Shown: piece by piece, positions 25,114 through 32,557 of the stretch
Numbering within the stretch: position 1 is the first letter of the stretch
Layout of the letters: the number at the start of each line of letters is the position of its first letter
Assembly: GCA_049514575.1 (NCBI GenBank)
Contig: JBEKUX010000042.1
Location: 1-32,557, forward strand
DNA: 32,557 nucleotides
Direction of reading: 5' to 3'
Source: BOG-1184 sp049514575
Lineage (GTDB): Bacteria; Fibrobacterota; Chitinivibrionia; Chitinivibrionales; Chitinispirillaceae
Notes under the pieces: generated by a model
Told to the model about the DNA's origin: nothing
The model's input: the letters and a program-made list of their open reading frames with translations, nothing else
The model's database searches: none
Position numbers and translations under genes: made by a program

Positions 25114-26348
25114 GCGGACCGGCATTTCAATTTCTCGCGCCGACACAGGCCGAGCGGCCCTATACGGTAAGTGAAATCAACGAGGGAATTGCCCTGGTTC
25201 TCGAATCGGGTAATTCACTAGTCTGGGTCGAAGGTGAAATCTCGAATTGGCGCGTATCGGGAAACGGACATTGTTATTTCCGGCTTAAAGATGCGGAAAG
25301 CCAGATTCCTGCTGTCCTTTGGCGAAACCTCGCCGAAAAACTTCCCTTTTCGCCGGAAGACGGACTCTCCGTCAGTGCAATCGCCTCGATCCGGGTATTC
25401 CGCAAGGCAGGATACTATCAGCTTGATGTCCACCGTCTCGAACCCCGCGGCAAAGGTGCGCTTTTCATCGCCTTTGAACAGCTCAAGAAAAAGCTTGAGA
25501 ACGAAGGGCTTTTCGATCCTGCGCACAAACGGCCGCTGCCGCCATCAATACGACGAATCGGGGTGGTCACCTCCAAGCAGGGCGCTGCCATACGCGACAT
25601 CGTGCGCGTGGTGGCCTCACGAGCTCCGCAGACCGGCATCGTGCTGGCCGATGTGCCTGTGCAGGGAGAGACCGCCGCACAGAAAATCGCCTCTGCCATC
25701 CGTGCCTTTAACGCCTATGGCAAGGTTGACTGCATCATCGCAGGACGCGGCGGCGGAACGACCGAAGACCTCTGGCCGTTCAATGAAGAAATCGTGGCGC
25801 GCGCGATTTACGATTCGGAAATAGCGGTCATTTCCGCGGTCGGCCATGAAATCGATTTTACGATCGCCGATTTCGTCGCCGACCTGCGCGCCCCGACCCC
25901 GTCGGCGGCGGCCGAGATGGCAGCGCCGGACCGCGCCGAGAGTCAGAGGTATTTTGACGCATGCGCTGTGCGCTTTTCCGGAGCGGTTTCACGTTATTTT
26001 ACCGGGATCTATGAACGTTTCGAGTCAAGCGCGTCGCACCGCAGTCTTAGAATGGCCCTGCAGCTTATTCCGGAACGGCAACAGGAACTGGACAGTCACA
26101 TGGAGGCGCTGAACCGCCGCGTCATCGAATTGCTTCAAACCTTTTCGCTGCGTTTTTCCACGACCGCTTCCCGGTTGCACGCTTTAAGTCCTCTTGCCGT
26201 TCTGTCTCGAGGCTACAGCGTGATCACTACGGTAGACGGTCAGTCAGTTCGTGACGCAGACCGGCTTACGCCGGGTCAGGATGTCTCGATGAGGTTTCAC
26301 AGAGGATCGGCAACGGCGAAAGTAGAAACCATTTCGCCACCGTCATAA
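25110..26348 (+). CDS. xseA: Exodeoxyribonuclease VII large subunit
   Basis: A 412-residue protein. The N-terminal OB-fold (about 18-110) has VWVEGEISNWRVSGNGHCYFRLKD; the catalytic domain includes RIGVVTSKQGAAIRDI and the signature GRGGGTTEDLWPFNEE (about 211-226), then SAVGHEIDFTIADFVADLRAPTPSAAAE. A C-terminal helical part reaches into LSPLAVLSRGYSVI. With XseB it degrades single-stranded DNA from both ends in mismatch and recombination repair. It overlaps ymdB by four bases and is followed by xseB after about 75 bases. Length is slightly below E. coli XseA (456), as in many shorter homologues. Confidence 0.96.
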   Translation: MSGPAFQFLAPTQAERPYTVSEINEGIALVLESGNSLVWVEGEISNWRVSGNGHCYFRLKDAESQIPAVLWRNLAEKLPFSPEDGLSVSAIASIRVFRKAGYYQLDVHRLEPRGKGALFIAFEQLKKKLENEGLFDPAHKRPLPPSIRRIGVVTSKQGAAIRDIVRVVASRAPQTGIVLADVPVQGETAAQKIASAIRAFNAYGKVDCIIAGRGGGTTEDLWPFNEEIVARAIYDSEIAVISAVGHEIDFTIADFVADLRAPTPSAAAEMAAPDRAESQRYFDACAVRFSGAVSRYFTGIYERFESSASHRSLRMALQLIPERQQELDSHMEALNRRVIELLQTFSLRFSTTASRLHALSPLAVLSRGYSVITTVDGQSVRDADRLTPGQDVSMRFHRGSATAKVETISPPS

Positions 26349-26422
26349 TTACAATAGTTATTGGGTTTTGACTCAGTTAAACAACGTGATTTAGTTTTAC
26401 CTGATGAAATGTGAGAAATAGT

Positions 26423-26716
26423 ATGCCCGAAAAACAACGACCAAAAAAGAACGATATCAATTCCCTGACTTTCGAAGAAGCTCTGGCAAGGCTGGAAAAA
26501 ACCATCGAACAGCTTGAAGCCGCAGACTTAACGCTTGACGAATCATTACGTTTTTTTGAACAGGGCATCAGCCTCATCCGGACCTGCGACACGCACCTGA
26601 AAAAGGCCAAAGGAAAAGTCACCGAGCTCCTCAAGGGCGAAAACGGAGAATACATTGAAAAGGTGCTGGGCACCACCCTGGAATCATTTGTCGCACAAGA
26701 AGAAACCGATGAGTGA
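26423..26716 (+). CDS. xseB: Exodeoxyribonuclease VII small subunit
   Basis: About 97 residues from the ATG at 26423; a GTG four codons earlier is less likely. The core SLTFEEALARLEKTIEQLE and LTLDESLRFFEQGISLIRTCDTHLKKAK is the XseB family pattern, a two-helix hairpin that packs around the large subunit. The C-terminal extension (GENGEYIEKVLGTTLESF) is a little longer than usual. Its end overlaps the start of ispA by eight bases, so the two are likely coupled. Confidence 0.94.
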   Translation: MPEKQRPKKNDINSLTFEEALARLEKTIEQLEAADLTLDESLRFFEQGISLIRTCDTHLKKAKGKVTELLKGENGEYIEKVLGTTLESFVAQEETDE

Positions 26717-27581
26717 CCTCTCCACCTACATGAAACGCGTGGCTTCCCTTACCGAGAAGGCCCTGGAAAAATTGCTCCCGGCTGATAAAACGTATCCGCC
26801 TTCAATCCACCGGCTCATGCGCTACAGCACCTTTGCAGGTGGGAAAAGAATACGGCCGTGCCTGCTCATGGCCGCGTATGAGGCCTGCGGCGGAACATTC
26901 GGCGATAAAGCACCGGTACATGCGGGTGCAGCGATAGAAATGCTCCACACCTTTTCCCTCATCCACGATGACCTGCCCTGCATGGACAACGATGACTTCA
27001 GGCGCGGAAAACCCACCGCGCACAAGGCCTTTAGTGAGGCCCTCGCGGTGCTGGGCGGCGATGCCCTCTGTATCGTGGCTTTCGAGGTGCTTGCACGGCT
27101 TGAAAGGACCGATATCATCGCCGAAACCGCCCGGGCGCTCGGCACTGACGGTATGATCGGCGGCCAGGTGGTTGACATCGAATCAGAAGGGAAAAAAGTC
27201 GACCGCGAAACCGTCGAATATATCCATACGAAAAAAACGGCCGCGCTCATCCGGGCCTGTGTTCGCATCGGCGCCATGCTCGCGAATGCTCCCGCCGAAA
27301 CTTTAAAACGACTATCTTCCTACGGCACCCATGCAGGACTCGCGTTCCAGGTGGTCGACGACATTCTTGACGAAGAAAGCACCACGGAACAGCTCGGCAA
27401 AGACGCAGGGTCTGACCGCGAAAAAGGCAAAGCCACTTTCCCGGCAATATGCGGTATGGAAGAGTCGAAACGCTACGCGAAGGAACTTATCCTGAAGACC
27501 GGCAGCGATATCGCATTCCTCGGTGAAAAAGGAAAAATACTGCACGAGCTGGCTGAGTATATCAGGGTGAGAATTTACTAG
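26709..27581 (+). CDS. ispA: Polyprenyl (farnesyl/geranyl) diphosphate synthase
   Basis: About 290 residues from the ATG at 26709, which overlaps the xseB stop. An upstream frame from 26655 would lie inside xseB and is rejected. Two aspartate-rich motifs are present: DDLPCMDNDD starting at Asp87 (the bacterial-type DDx4D form) and DDILD starting at Asp217. FAGGKRIRPCL and GGQVVDIESEGK also match. It joins isopentenyl and allylic diphosphates into FPP or GPP for quinones and undecaprenyl lipid. The xseA-xseB-ispA order is common in bacteria, often with dxs next, which is not seen here. Confidence 0.94.
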   Translation: MSDLSTYMKRVASLTEKALEKLLPADKTYPPSIHRLMRYSTFAGGKRIRPCLLMAAYEACGGTFGDKAPVHAGAAIEMLHTFSLIHDDLPCMDNDDFRRGKPTAHKAFSEALAVLGGDALCIVAFEVLARLERTDIIAETARALGTDGMIGGQVVDIESEGKKVDRETVEYIHTKKTAALIRACVRIGAMLANAPAETLKRLSSYGTHAGLAFQVVDDILDEESTTEQLGKDAGSDREKGKATFPAICGMEESKRYAKELILKTGSDIAFLGEKGKILHELAEYIRVRIY

Positions 27582-27620
27582 TTTTTTTTATTCTAAAGAC
27601 CCCTGTTGGAGTAAATACCC

Positions 27621-27704
27621 TTGCAGCATAAAAACTGGAAATTAAAGCTAAGCGCGCTGCTTATCGGACTTTCAATCCTCATAATTGTTTTTTACTGTTA
27701 TTGA
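27621..27704 (+). CDS. Possible 27-residue single-helix membrane peptide
   Basis: A TTG-started frame with GGAG nine bases upstream gives a basic head (MQHKNWKLKL) and a hydrophobic stretch SALLIGLSILIIVFYCY that could span the membrane. An in-frame TAA precedes it at 27612-27614. It lies between ispA and the M16 genes in otherwise AT-rich DNA. Such an ORF can arise by chance, so the call is weak. Confidence 0.25.
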   Translation: MQHKNWKLKLSALLIGLSILIIVFYCY

Positions 27705-27779
27705 TGATAGAGTATATTTAAATTTCAAGTAATTTATTACTATGCAGATCAGCTTCTAAACAGTCGGGGATTATTCAGC

Positions 27780-29294
27780 ATGAAATCGCTGCTGCTTGCT
27801 ATCGTATCGTTCCTAAGTATATCCATGCCAATCACTGCCGGCGAGATAAAGCTTCCGGTATGCTATTCGGTGCTTAAAAACGGCTTGCGCATTATTATGG
27901 TACCGGACACCAATGTCGCAGTCGTCTCATGCAGGCTGTATTACTTTGTGGGATCCATGTACGAAAGCACAGGATTCACCGGCCTCTCGCACATGTACGA
28001 ACATATGATGTTCAAGGGAACCAAAAAACTCGGAACCGCCAATTACGCCGCAGAGGTCCCCCTCATGTCGGCCATCGATTCGCTCGACCGGCTCCTGTAT
28101 CTCCGCGAACAGGCTGCCGGCGACAGCGATTTCATCGCACAGAAATACCTGAAGCAACGGTCATCGTTCCTTGACAAACAAAGGAAATACATTAAAAAAG
28201 ACGAAATCTGGGAACTTTACCAGAACAGCGGCGCTACCAACCTCAATGCCTGGACAGCCGACGACATGACCGCGTACATCGTCACGCTTCCCAAAAATAA
28301 AGTGGAACTTTTCTACTGGATCGAATCCGACCGTATGCACAACCCAGTGCTCCGCGAGTTCACGAGCGAACGCGACGTTGTCATGGAAGAACGCCGGATG
28401 AGATACGATAACCGGCCTGAGGGCCGCTACTGGGAGCGGCTCAACGCGCTCTTTTATATCGCCGATCCTTACCGGAACCCCACCATTGGCTGGGCTTCAG
28501 ATATCCGCGCCTTTACCCGGCAGAAACTTGAGCAGCATATCCACCGTTATTACACCCCGGACAACGCGGTGATCGTGCTCGTCGGGAATATCGACACACT
28601 CCGGGCAATAAAGGACATCCGACATTACTTCGGCGCGATACCGCGGGCCTCTGTGCCAAAAGAGGAAGTCTTGACCCGGGAACCAGCACCGATCGGGGAA
28701 ACACGGTTTACCGTATATGACGATGCCGCGCCGCGTATCGACATGCTTTTCCATACACCGGGATATCCTGACAACGTTCTTTACAAAATGGATGTGCTCG
28801 AAGGCGTCTTTTCCGGCCGCAGCGGCAGGCTCTACCGCCGTCTTGTCGATAAAGAAGGAACATGTACGAATGCAGGGGCAGAAAACAATCCGCGTTTGAA
28901 CGACAGCTACTTTCACGTCTGGGCCGAGATTAAAAATGATGCCGACCCGGCAAAGGTCGAACGCAGTATCCGTGAGGAAATTTCACGGGCCGCGTCGGCT
29001 CCGCCGACCGCGGACGAAATACGGCGCATAACCAACGAAATCAGGATGGCGTTCGTCACCGACCTCAACAGCCTTGAAGGACTGTCGGACCGGCTGGCAT
29101 GGTTCGAACGCCTCAGAAGCTGGAAAGATATTTTCACGTATCCGGACCGAATAGCAAGTGTCAAGACAGAGGAAATTCCTTCGGCAGTAAAACAGTATCT
29201 CGATCCCGGCCGCATGACGGTCGGAATCCTGCTGCAGCAGACAAAGGATACAGCAGAAATCAAACCCGGCAAAACGCATTCGTCCGAACACTAA
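27780..29294 (+). CDS. M16 family zinc protease (catalytic subunit), exported
   Basis: A 504-residue protein with a signal peptide (LLLAIVSFLSISMPITAG). The inverted zinc motif HxxEH is present as HMYEH (71-75), and the third ligand is probably in VVMEERRMR (Glu203/204). The distance between the two is about 128 residues against about 76 in classical M16 enzymes; the extra part is a helical, charged insertion (about 95-145, ...AIDSLDRLLYLREQAAGDSD...DEIWELYQ), known in a large set of bacterial M16 proteins. It should cleave peptides in the periplasm. The next gene encodes a related chain without the zinc site, and the two probably act as a pair. Confidence 0.92.
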   Translation: MKSLLLAIVSFLSISMPITAGEIKLPVCYSVLKNGLRIIMVPDTNVAVVSCRLYYFVGSMYESTGFTGLSHMYEHMMFKGTKKLGTANYAAEVPLMSAIDSLDRLLYLREQAAGDSDFIAQKYLKQRSSFLDKQRKYIKKDEIWELYQNSGATNLNAWTADDMTAYIVTLPKNKVELFYWIESDRMHNPVLREFTSERDVVMEERRMRYDNRPEGRYWERLNALFYIADPYRNPTIGWASDIRAFTRQKLEQHIHRYYTPDNAVIVLVGNIDTLRAIKDIRHYFGAIPRASVPKEEVLTREPAPIGETRFTVYDDAAPRIDMLFHTPGYPDNVLYKMDVLEGVFSGRSGRLYRRLVDKEGTCTNAGAENNPRLNDSYFHVWAEIKNDADPAKVERSIREEISRAASAPPTADEIRRITNEIRMAFVTDLNSLEGLSDRLAWFERLRSWKDIFTYPDRIASVKTEEIPSAVKQYLDPGRMTVGILLQQTKDTAEIKPGKTHSSEH

Positions 29295-29315
29295 CTTTAA
29301 CGGTTGCACGGCACT

Positions 29316-30773
29316 ATGAAACTCTTTTTTTCCGTTCTTACAATGGTTGTTGTATCGGCCTTTTCGGGCTTTGCAGCGGAACTTGCGGTTCTTCCGTCTC
29401 ACCCGTCAAAAATATCCTTTCCGGCGCTCCACTGGACGGTGCCGCTCGGATCGCCCTGTCGCGTCATATTGAACAACGGACTCCGGTCATATGTCGCGGT
29501 CGACTCACAGCTCCCGCTTGTCCAGATCAGCGCCTACTTCCGGTGCGGAACGCTTTCCGACCCTTACGGCAAGGAGGGACTCTGCTCCATCATGTCGAAA
29601 CTCATGAGGACAGGGGGCACGGACACCTATCAGGCAGATACGCTCGATGCGCTTCTGGATCTTTACGCCATTAAATTCAGCGTTTCTGCATCGGAGGATG
29701 TTCTTCACTTCAGAGGGGCATTCCTAACCGATTTTCTCGATACTGCGTTTGCCGTCATGCAGCAGATGCTCTTTCATCCGCGCTTCGATGCGGCAAAACT
29801 TGAAAAAGAGAAACAGATCGCCGTCGAGGCAATACGCCACCGCTTCGACAACCCCGGACCGACGCTCGACATTGCTTACCAGAAGTCAATGTACCCCGGC
29901 TCTGCAGCCGCAAGCATAGCCACGGAACAGTCTGTCGGACGGATCACGCATGACGATCTGGTTAACCTCCATCACCGCGCAATTACCACCGGCAATTGCA
30001 TTTTCGCCATTGCCGGCGCGTTTGACCGCCGCGCCATGCTCGACCGCCTCGAAAAGCTGTTTCCCGCAGCTGGTCAGGTAAGCGATACGACATTCCCGAA
30101 CATTGCAGCGGCACCGGTTACAAAGTGTCTTATCGTACACAAACCGATCTCACAGGTATACGTACGGCTGGGCGTTCCCCTTTTCAAGCGTCCGAATGCC
30201 GACTACTACACGGCCTCTGTTTCGAATCTCATACTTGGCGGCGGCGGTTTCACGTCCCGCCTGGGCAGCCGGGTACGCTCCGATGCCGGACTTACCTATT
30301 CGATCTATTCAAGCGCCGAATCGAACTACACGTATCCGGGAACCTGGTATATCGAATTTTTTACAAAAAGCGAGTCGTTCCCGCACGCCATGGCTCTGGC
30401 ACTTCAGGTCGTCGACAGCATGCGCGCAGGGGGGGTCTCTGCAGAAGAACTGGCGAATGCGAAGAAAAGCCTTATCGGCGAAATGCCGTCGATGTTCCGG
30501 TCGCCGTTCGATATCGTATCCACGTATGCCTGGAACGAATACTATGGACGCTCGCCGGAGCATTTTAAAAAATACCCGGACAGTATTGCGGCAATTACCC
30601 GTGAAGCGGTCAAACGCGTGATGTCCAAATATCTTGATCCCGCAACCTTCACCTATACGGTGATCGGCGATACCGCCGCACTTTCCAAATACCGTTCCGC
30701 AGGCGGTTTTTCGCTGGAGAAATTAACGCCCAGCAGAACGGTAACAACGGATTCGATTCCCTCGTTACCGTAA
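29316..30773 (+). CDS. M16 family protein lacking HxxEH (non-catalytic partner)
   Basis: About 485 residues from the ATG at 29316 (MKLFFSVLTMVVVSAFSG, a signal peptide); a TTG four codons earlier is less likely. The domain pattern follows M16: LNNGLRSYVAVDSQLPLVQISAYF, then GLCSIMSKLMRTGGTD in the place where HxxEH should stand, so no zinc ligands remain. The C-terminal half keeps the substrate-side motif GGGGFTSRLGSRVRSDAGLTYSIYS. In two-chain M16B proteases such a subunit helps to bind the substrate. It begins 21 bases after the catalytic subunit gene and is surely co-transcribed. Confidence 0.9.
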   Translation: MKLFFSVLTMVVVSAFSGFAAELAVLPSHPSKISFPALHWTVPLGSPCRVILNNGLRSYVAVDSQLPLVQISAYFRCGTLSDPYGKEGLCSIMSKLMRTGGTDTYQADTLDALLDLYAIKFSVSASEDVLHFRGAFLTDFLDTAFAVMQQMLFHPRFDAAKLEKEKQIAVEAIRHRFDNPGPTLDIAYQKSMYPGSAAASIATEQSVGRITHDDLVNLHHRAITTGNCIFAIAGAFDRRAMLDRLEKLFPAAGQVSDTTFPNIAAAPVTKCLIVHKPISQVYVRLGVPLFKRPNADYYTASVSNLILGGGGFTSRLGSRVRSDAGLTYSIYSSAESNYTYPGTWYIEFFTKSESFPHAMALALQVVDSMRAGGVSAEELANAKKSLIGEMPSMFRSPFDIVSTYAWNEYYGRSPEHFKKYPDSIAAITREAVKRVMSKYLDPATFTYTVIGDTAALSKYRSAGGFSLEKLTPSRTVTTDSIPSLP

Positions 30774-30800
30774 TACGTATAAACAGCAGGGAGAATGCTG

Positions 30801-31283
30801 ATGAACATAGGAATTATCATCCATTCGCAATCCGGACATACGGCAGCATTGGCAAAAGCCATTGCAGAAAAATTCAGGGCAAACAACCATGAGGTCGATA
30901 TAAAACTGCTTTTGACGAGCGGGCTTAACAAACCAGGATCGCGGAACTTTACTATCTCCAATACCCCGGAAGAAGAAGATATCAACCTCTACGATGCGAT
31001 CCTGTTCGGCGGCCCCGTCTGGGGTTTCAAGGCCTCACCGGTGATAATGGAGTACCTGCGTTGGCTTAAGAAGCTTAATGGTAAAAAGGCCATGGGATTC
31101 GTCACTATGGCGTCTCCATGGAAATCCCTCGGGGGCACCCGGGCGATCCGTGCCATGAATGAGGAACTTGAAGCTTCGGGCAGCACCGTGCTTGCCGGCG
31201 AAATGGTGCAGTATTTATTCGGTTTTAATAAACAGAAACTGCAGGAGGCGGTGGAGAGAATTTATAAAAATGTGACAGGATGA
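30801..31283 (+). CDS. Flavodoxin family protein
   Basis: About 160 residues from the ATG at 30801, for which the GGGAG site (30789-30793) has good spacing of seven; the ATG at 30795 would be too close. The FMN phosphate loop is IIHSQSGHTAALAKAIAEKF, and the later segments YDAILFGGPVWGFKASPVIMEYL and KKAMGFVTMASPW match the flavin-binding loops of flavodoxin/NAD(P)H oxidoreductase-like proteins. It carries electrons or reduces a small substrate. It follows the M16 gene by 27 bases, possibly in the same transcript. Confidence 0.85.
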   Translation: MNIGIIIHSQSGHTAALAKAIAEKFRANNHEVDIKLLLTSGLNKPGSRNFTISNTPEEEDINLYDAILFGGPVWGFKASPVIMEYLRWLKKLNGKKAMGFVTMASPWKSLGGTRAIRAMNEELEASGSTVLAGEMVQYLFGFNKQKLQEAVERIYKNVTG

Positions 31284-31408
31284 TTGTCATACATAATAAG
31301 ATGTGCTGAAACAAAGCATGAAAATGTTGCTGTCTTAAACTCATGACTCAAAACTCACGAATCATTACTATCTTTTTTTAAAGAACCATATTTCGTCATA
31401 ATGTTTGC

Positions 31409-32203
31409 ATGAACTGTTCAATCTGCGACACCCTTTCCCTGCCCATCTTTAAAGCCAGAATTTTATCAAAGTACGATGTTTCCTATTTCTCCTGCCCCGA
31501 GTGCGGGTTTCTGCAGACCGAGAAGCCGTACTGGCTGCCGGAAACGTACGTACATACAATGAACGATGAAGACACCATGGTGCTACAGCGCAACTGGTAC
31601 TTTGCGGACGTTATTTCGAGTGTGATATTTTCACTTTTTGAAAAGCGCGGGAAATTCCTCGATTTCGGCGGCGGCCATGGCGTTTTCACGCGGCTCATGC
31701 GTGACAAGGGATTCGACTTCTACTGGCGCGATCCGAACGGCGAGAACATCTTTGCCCGGGGATTCGAATATCGTCCGGCAGACGGTAATGTTGAACTGGT
31801 GACCTGTATAGAATGCTTCGAACACTTTGTTCAGCCGAAGAAAGAATTGGAAACCATGCTCGGGATTTCCTCAAACATTTTTTTCGCAACACAGCTGCTC
31901 CCCTCATCTGTTCCCAAACCCGATGCGTGGGACTACTACGGCCTCACCCATGGCCAGCATATCGCATTTTATTCAGTCAGGACGCTTCGCTATCTTGCCT
32001 GCCAGTACGGCCTTCAGGTATATACCAACGGGGTAAACATGCACCTGTTTACAAAAAATACTTTTCGAGGATTCCAATTTCGAAAGGCAATCCATCCCGG
32101 TATGCTGCAGCGGATGAGAATCTGGATGGCAATGAAGGAAAGATATCAAACCGACTTTGATTATATAGTGCGGTCAAAAAATGCTCTGGTGGTAAAAAAC
32201 TAG
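31409..32203 (+). CDS. Class I SAM-dependent methyltransferase with N-terminal zinc ribbon
   Basis: A 264-residue protein. The N-terminus has a CSIC...CPEC ribbon (C3, C6; C29, C32), then a methyltransferase domain with motif I LDFGGGHGVFTRLMRDKG, an acidic residue in FYWRDPNG and VELVTCIECFEHFVQPKKELE as motif II/III. This layout (zinc ribbon plus Methyltransf_23 type) occurs in sugar or cell-surface biosynthesis enzymes, but the acceptor is unknown. It stands 125 bases after the flavodoxin gene in AT-rich DNA and likely has its own promoter. Confidence 0.85.
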   Translation: MNCSICDTLSLPIFKARILSKYDVSYFSCPECGFLQTEKPYWLPETYVHTMNDEDTMVLQRNWYFADVISSVIFSLFEKRGKFLDFGGGHGVFTRLMRDKGFDFYWRDPNGENIFARGFEYRPADGNVELVTCIECFEHFVQPKKELETMLGISSNIFFATQLLPSSVPKPDAWDYYGLTHGQHIAFYSVRTLRYLACQYGLQVYTNGVNMHLFTKNTFRGFQFRKAIHPGMLQRMRIWMAMKERYQTDFDYIVRSKNALVVKN

Positions 32204-32214
32204 ATACTATCTGA

Positions 32215-32557
32215 CTACCGGCACCTCTGGGCTTCGCGGTACCGTTCGTCGTTCTTTTTGAGCCAGGCGTCCAGCTTCGGCGAAGGCTTGCAGATGTAAT
32301 TCCCTGCCAGATCGAAATAGATAAGCGATTTCATACGTGTAATGCCTTCGGGAAGCGTCGTAAGCCGGTTATCCTTCAAGTAAAGCTCTTTCAGTTCAGG
32401 GAGCTGGGTGACGGCCGGCTCCAGTTCGACCATTTTGTTCCCCCACAACTGCAGTGAAACAAGTTTCTTCAACTTGCCGATTTCAGGAGGAAGATACCCG
32501 AATCCGTTATAGCGGAGATCCAGCGTTTCAAGGTTTTCCAGCTCAGCAATTAACGGA
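32215..32557 (-). CDS. Leucine-rich-repeat protein, N-terminus outside window
   Basis: The frame is open from the window edge (32557) to a stop at 32215, giving about 113 residues of a longer protein. It holds four LRR units in the bacterial 23-residue pattern: LENLETLDLRYNGFGYLPPE, LKKLVSLQLWGNKMVELEPA, LPELKELYLKDNRLTTLPEG and MKSLIYFDLAGNYI, followed by a C-terminal cap (KLDAWLKKNDERYREAQRC). LRRs usually bind proteins. The protein is convergent with the methyltransferase gene, 11 bases apart. Function unknown. Confidence 0.82.
   Translation of the reverse strand, partial: PLIAELENLETLDLRYNGFGYLPPEIGKLKKLVSLQLWGNKMVELEPAVTQLPELKELYLKDNRLTTLPEGITRMKSLIYFDLAGNYICKPSPKLDAWLKKNDERYREAQRCR

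Overview
The window is about 32.5 kb of chromosome from a Gram-negative bacterium. A PorV/UPF0164-like outer-membrane barrel, a possible lipoprotein, a coding GC content that looks above 50% and AT-rich spacers support this. The mix of a secreted GH27 glycosidase, an iron-sulfur class I fumarase subunit, malic enzyme and a zapB-zapA-rny-ymdB-xseA-xseB-ispA cluster fits an anaerobic or fermentative polysaccharide degrader. Fibrobacterota/Chitinispirillia or a deltaproteobacterium-like lineage are my best guesses, but this is inference from gene content and not a phylogenetic result. I saw no rRNA, tRNA, CRISPR array, phage genes or transposase.

Left part (1-9.1 kb), accessory-looking: a GH27 alpha-galactosidase cut by the window edge; a small cysteine-rich protein; an outer-membrane barrel; an orphan 405-aa protein with no recognisable family; a DUF3795 protein and a DUF488 (YeaO-like) protein next to a decayed second copy of the DUF488 5' end; a VOC/PhnB-like protein behind a well-spaced sigma-54-like or sigma-70-like promoter; a tetR-ABC ATPase-ABC permease operon with a TetR-type operator just upstream of tetR; and an AlkD-like DNA alkylation repair protein.

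Middle part (9.1-21.7 kb): an FGE/SUMF1-domain protein, a membrane-anchored coiled-coil protein, a phosphoglucosamine/phosphohexomutase, an exported protein of unknown function, a rhomboid protease, the alpha subunit of class I fumarase, NAD(P)-malic enzyme, a radical SAM/SPASM protein, an ABC-F ATPase and a zinc-ribbon Nudix hydrolase. Several spacers here hold GC-rich repeat-like elements, including a perfect 34-bp palindrome.

Right part (21.9-32.5 kb), mostly housekeeping: a compact plus-strand run zapB-like, zapA, rny, ymdB, xseA, xseB, ispA with start/stop overlaps (cell division, RNA turnover, DNA repair, isoprenoids), then an M16 protease pair (one member with the zinc site, one without), a flavodoxin, a methyltransferase and a leucine-rich-repeat protein cut by the window edge. 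The zapA-rny gap is a place to test for 6S RNA.

I did not find a convincing new multi-gene system. The most unusual local structure is the DUF488/DUF3795 junction near 4.4-5.2 kb, where a one-base deletion in a truncated DUF488 copy appears to create a TAATG stop/start overlap that opens the DUF3795 gene.
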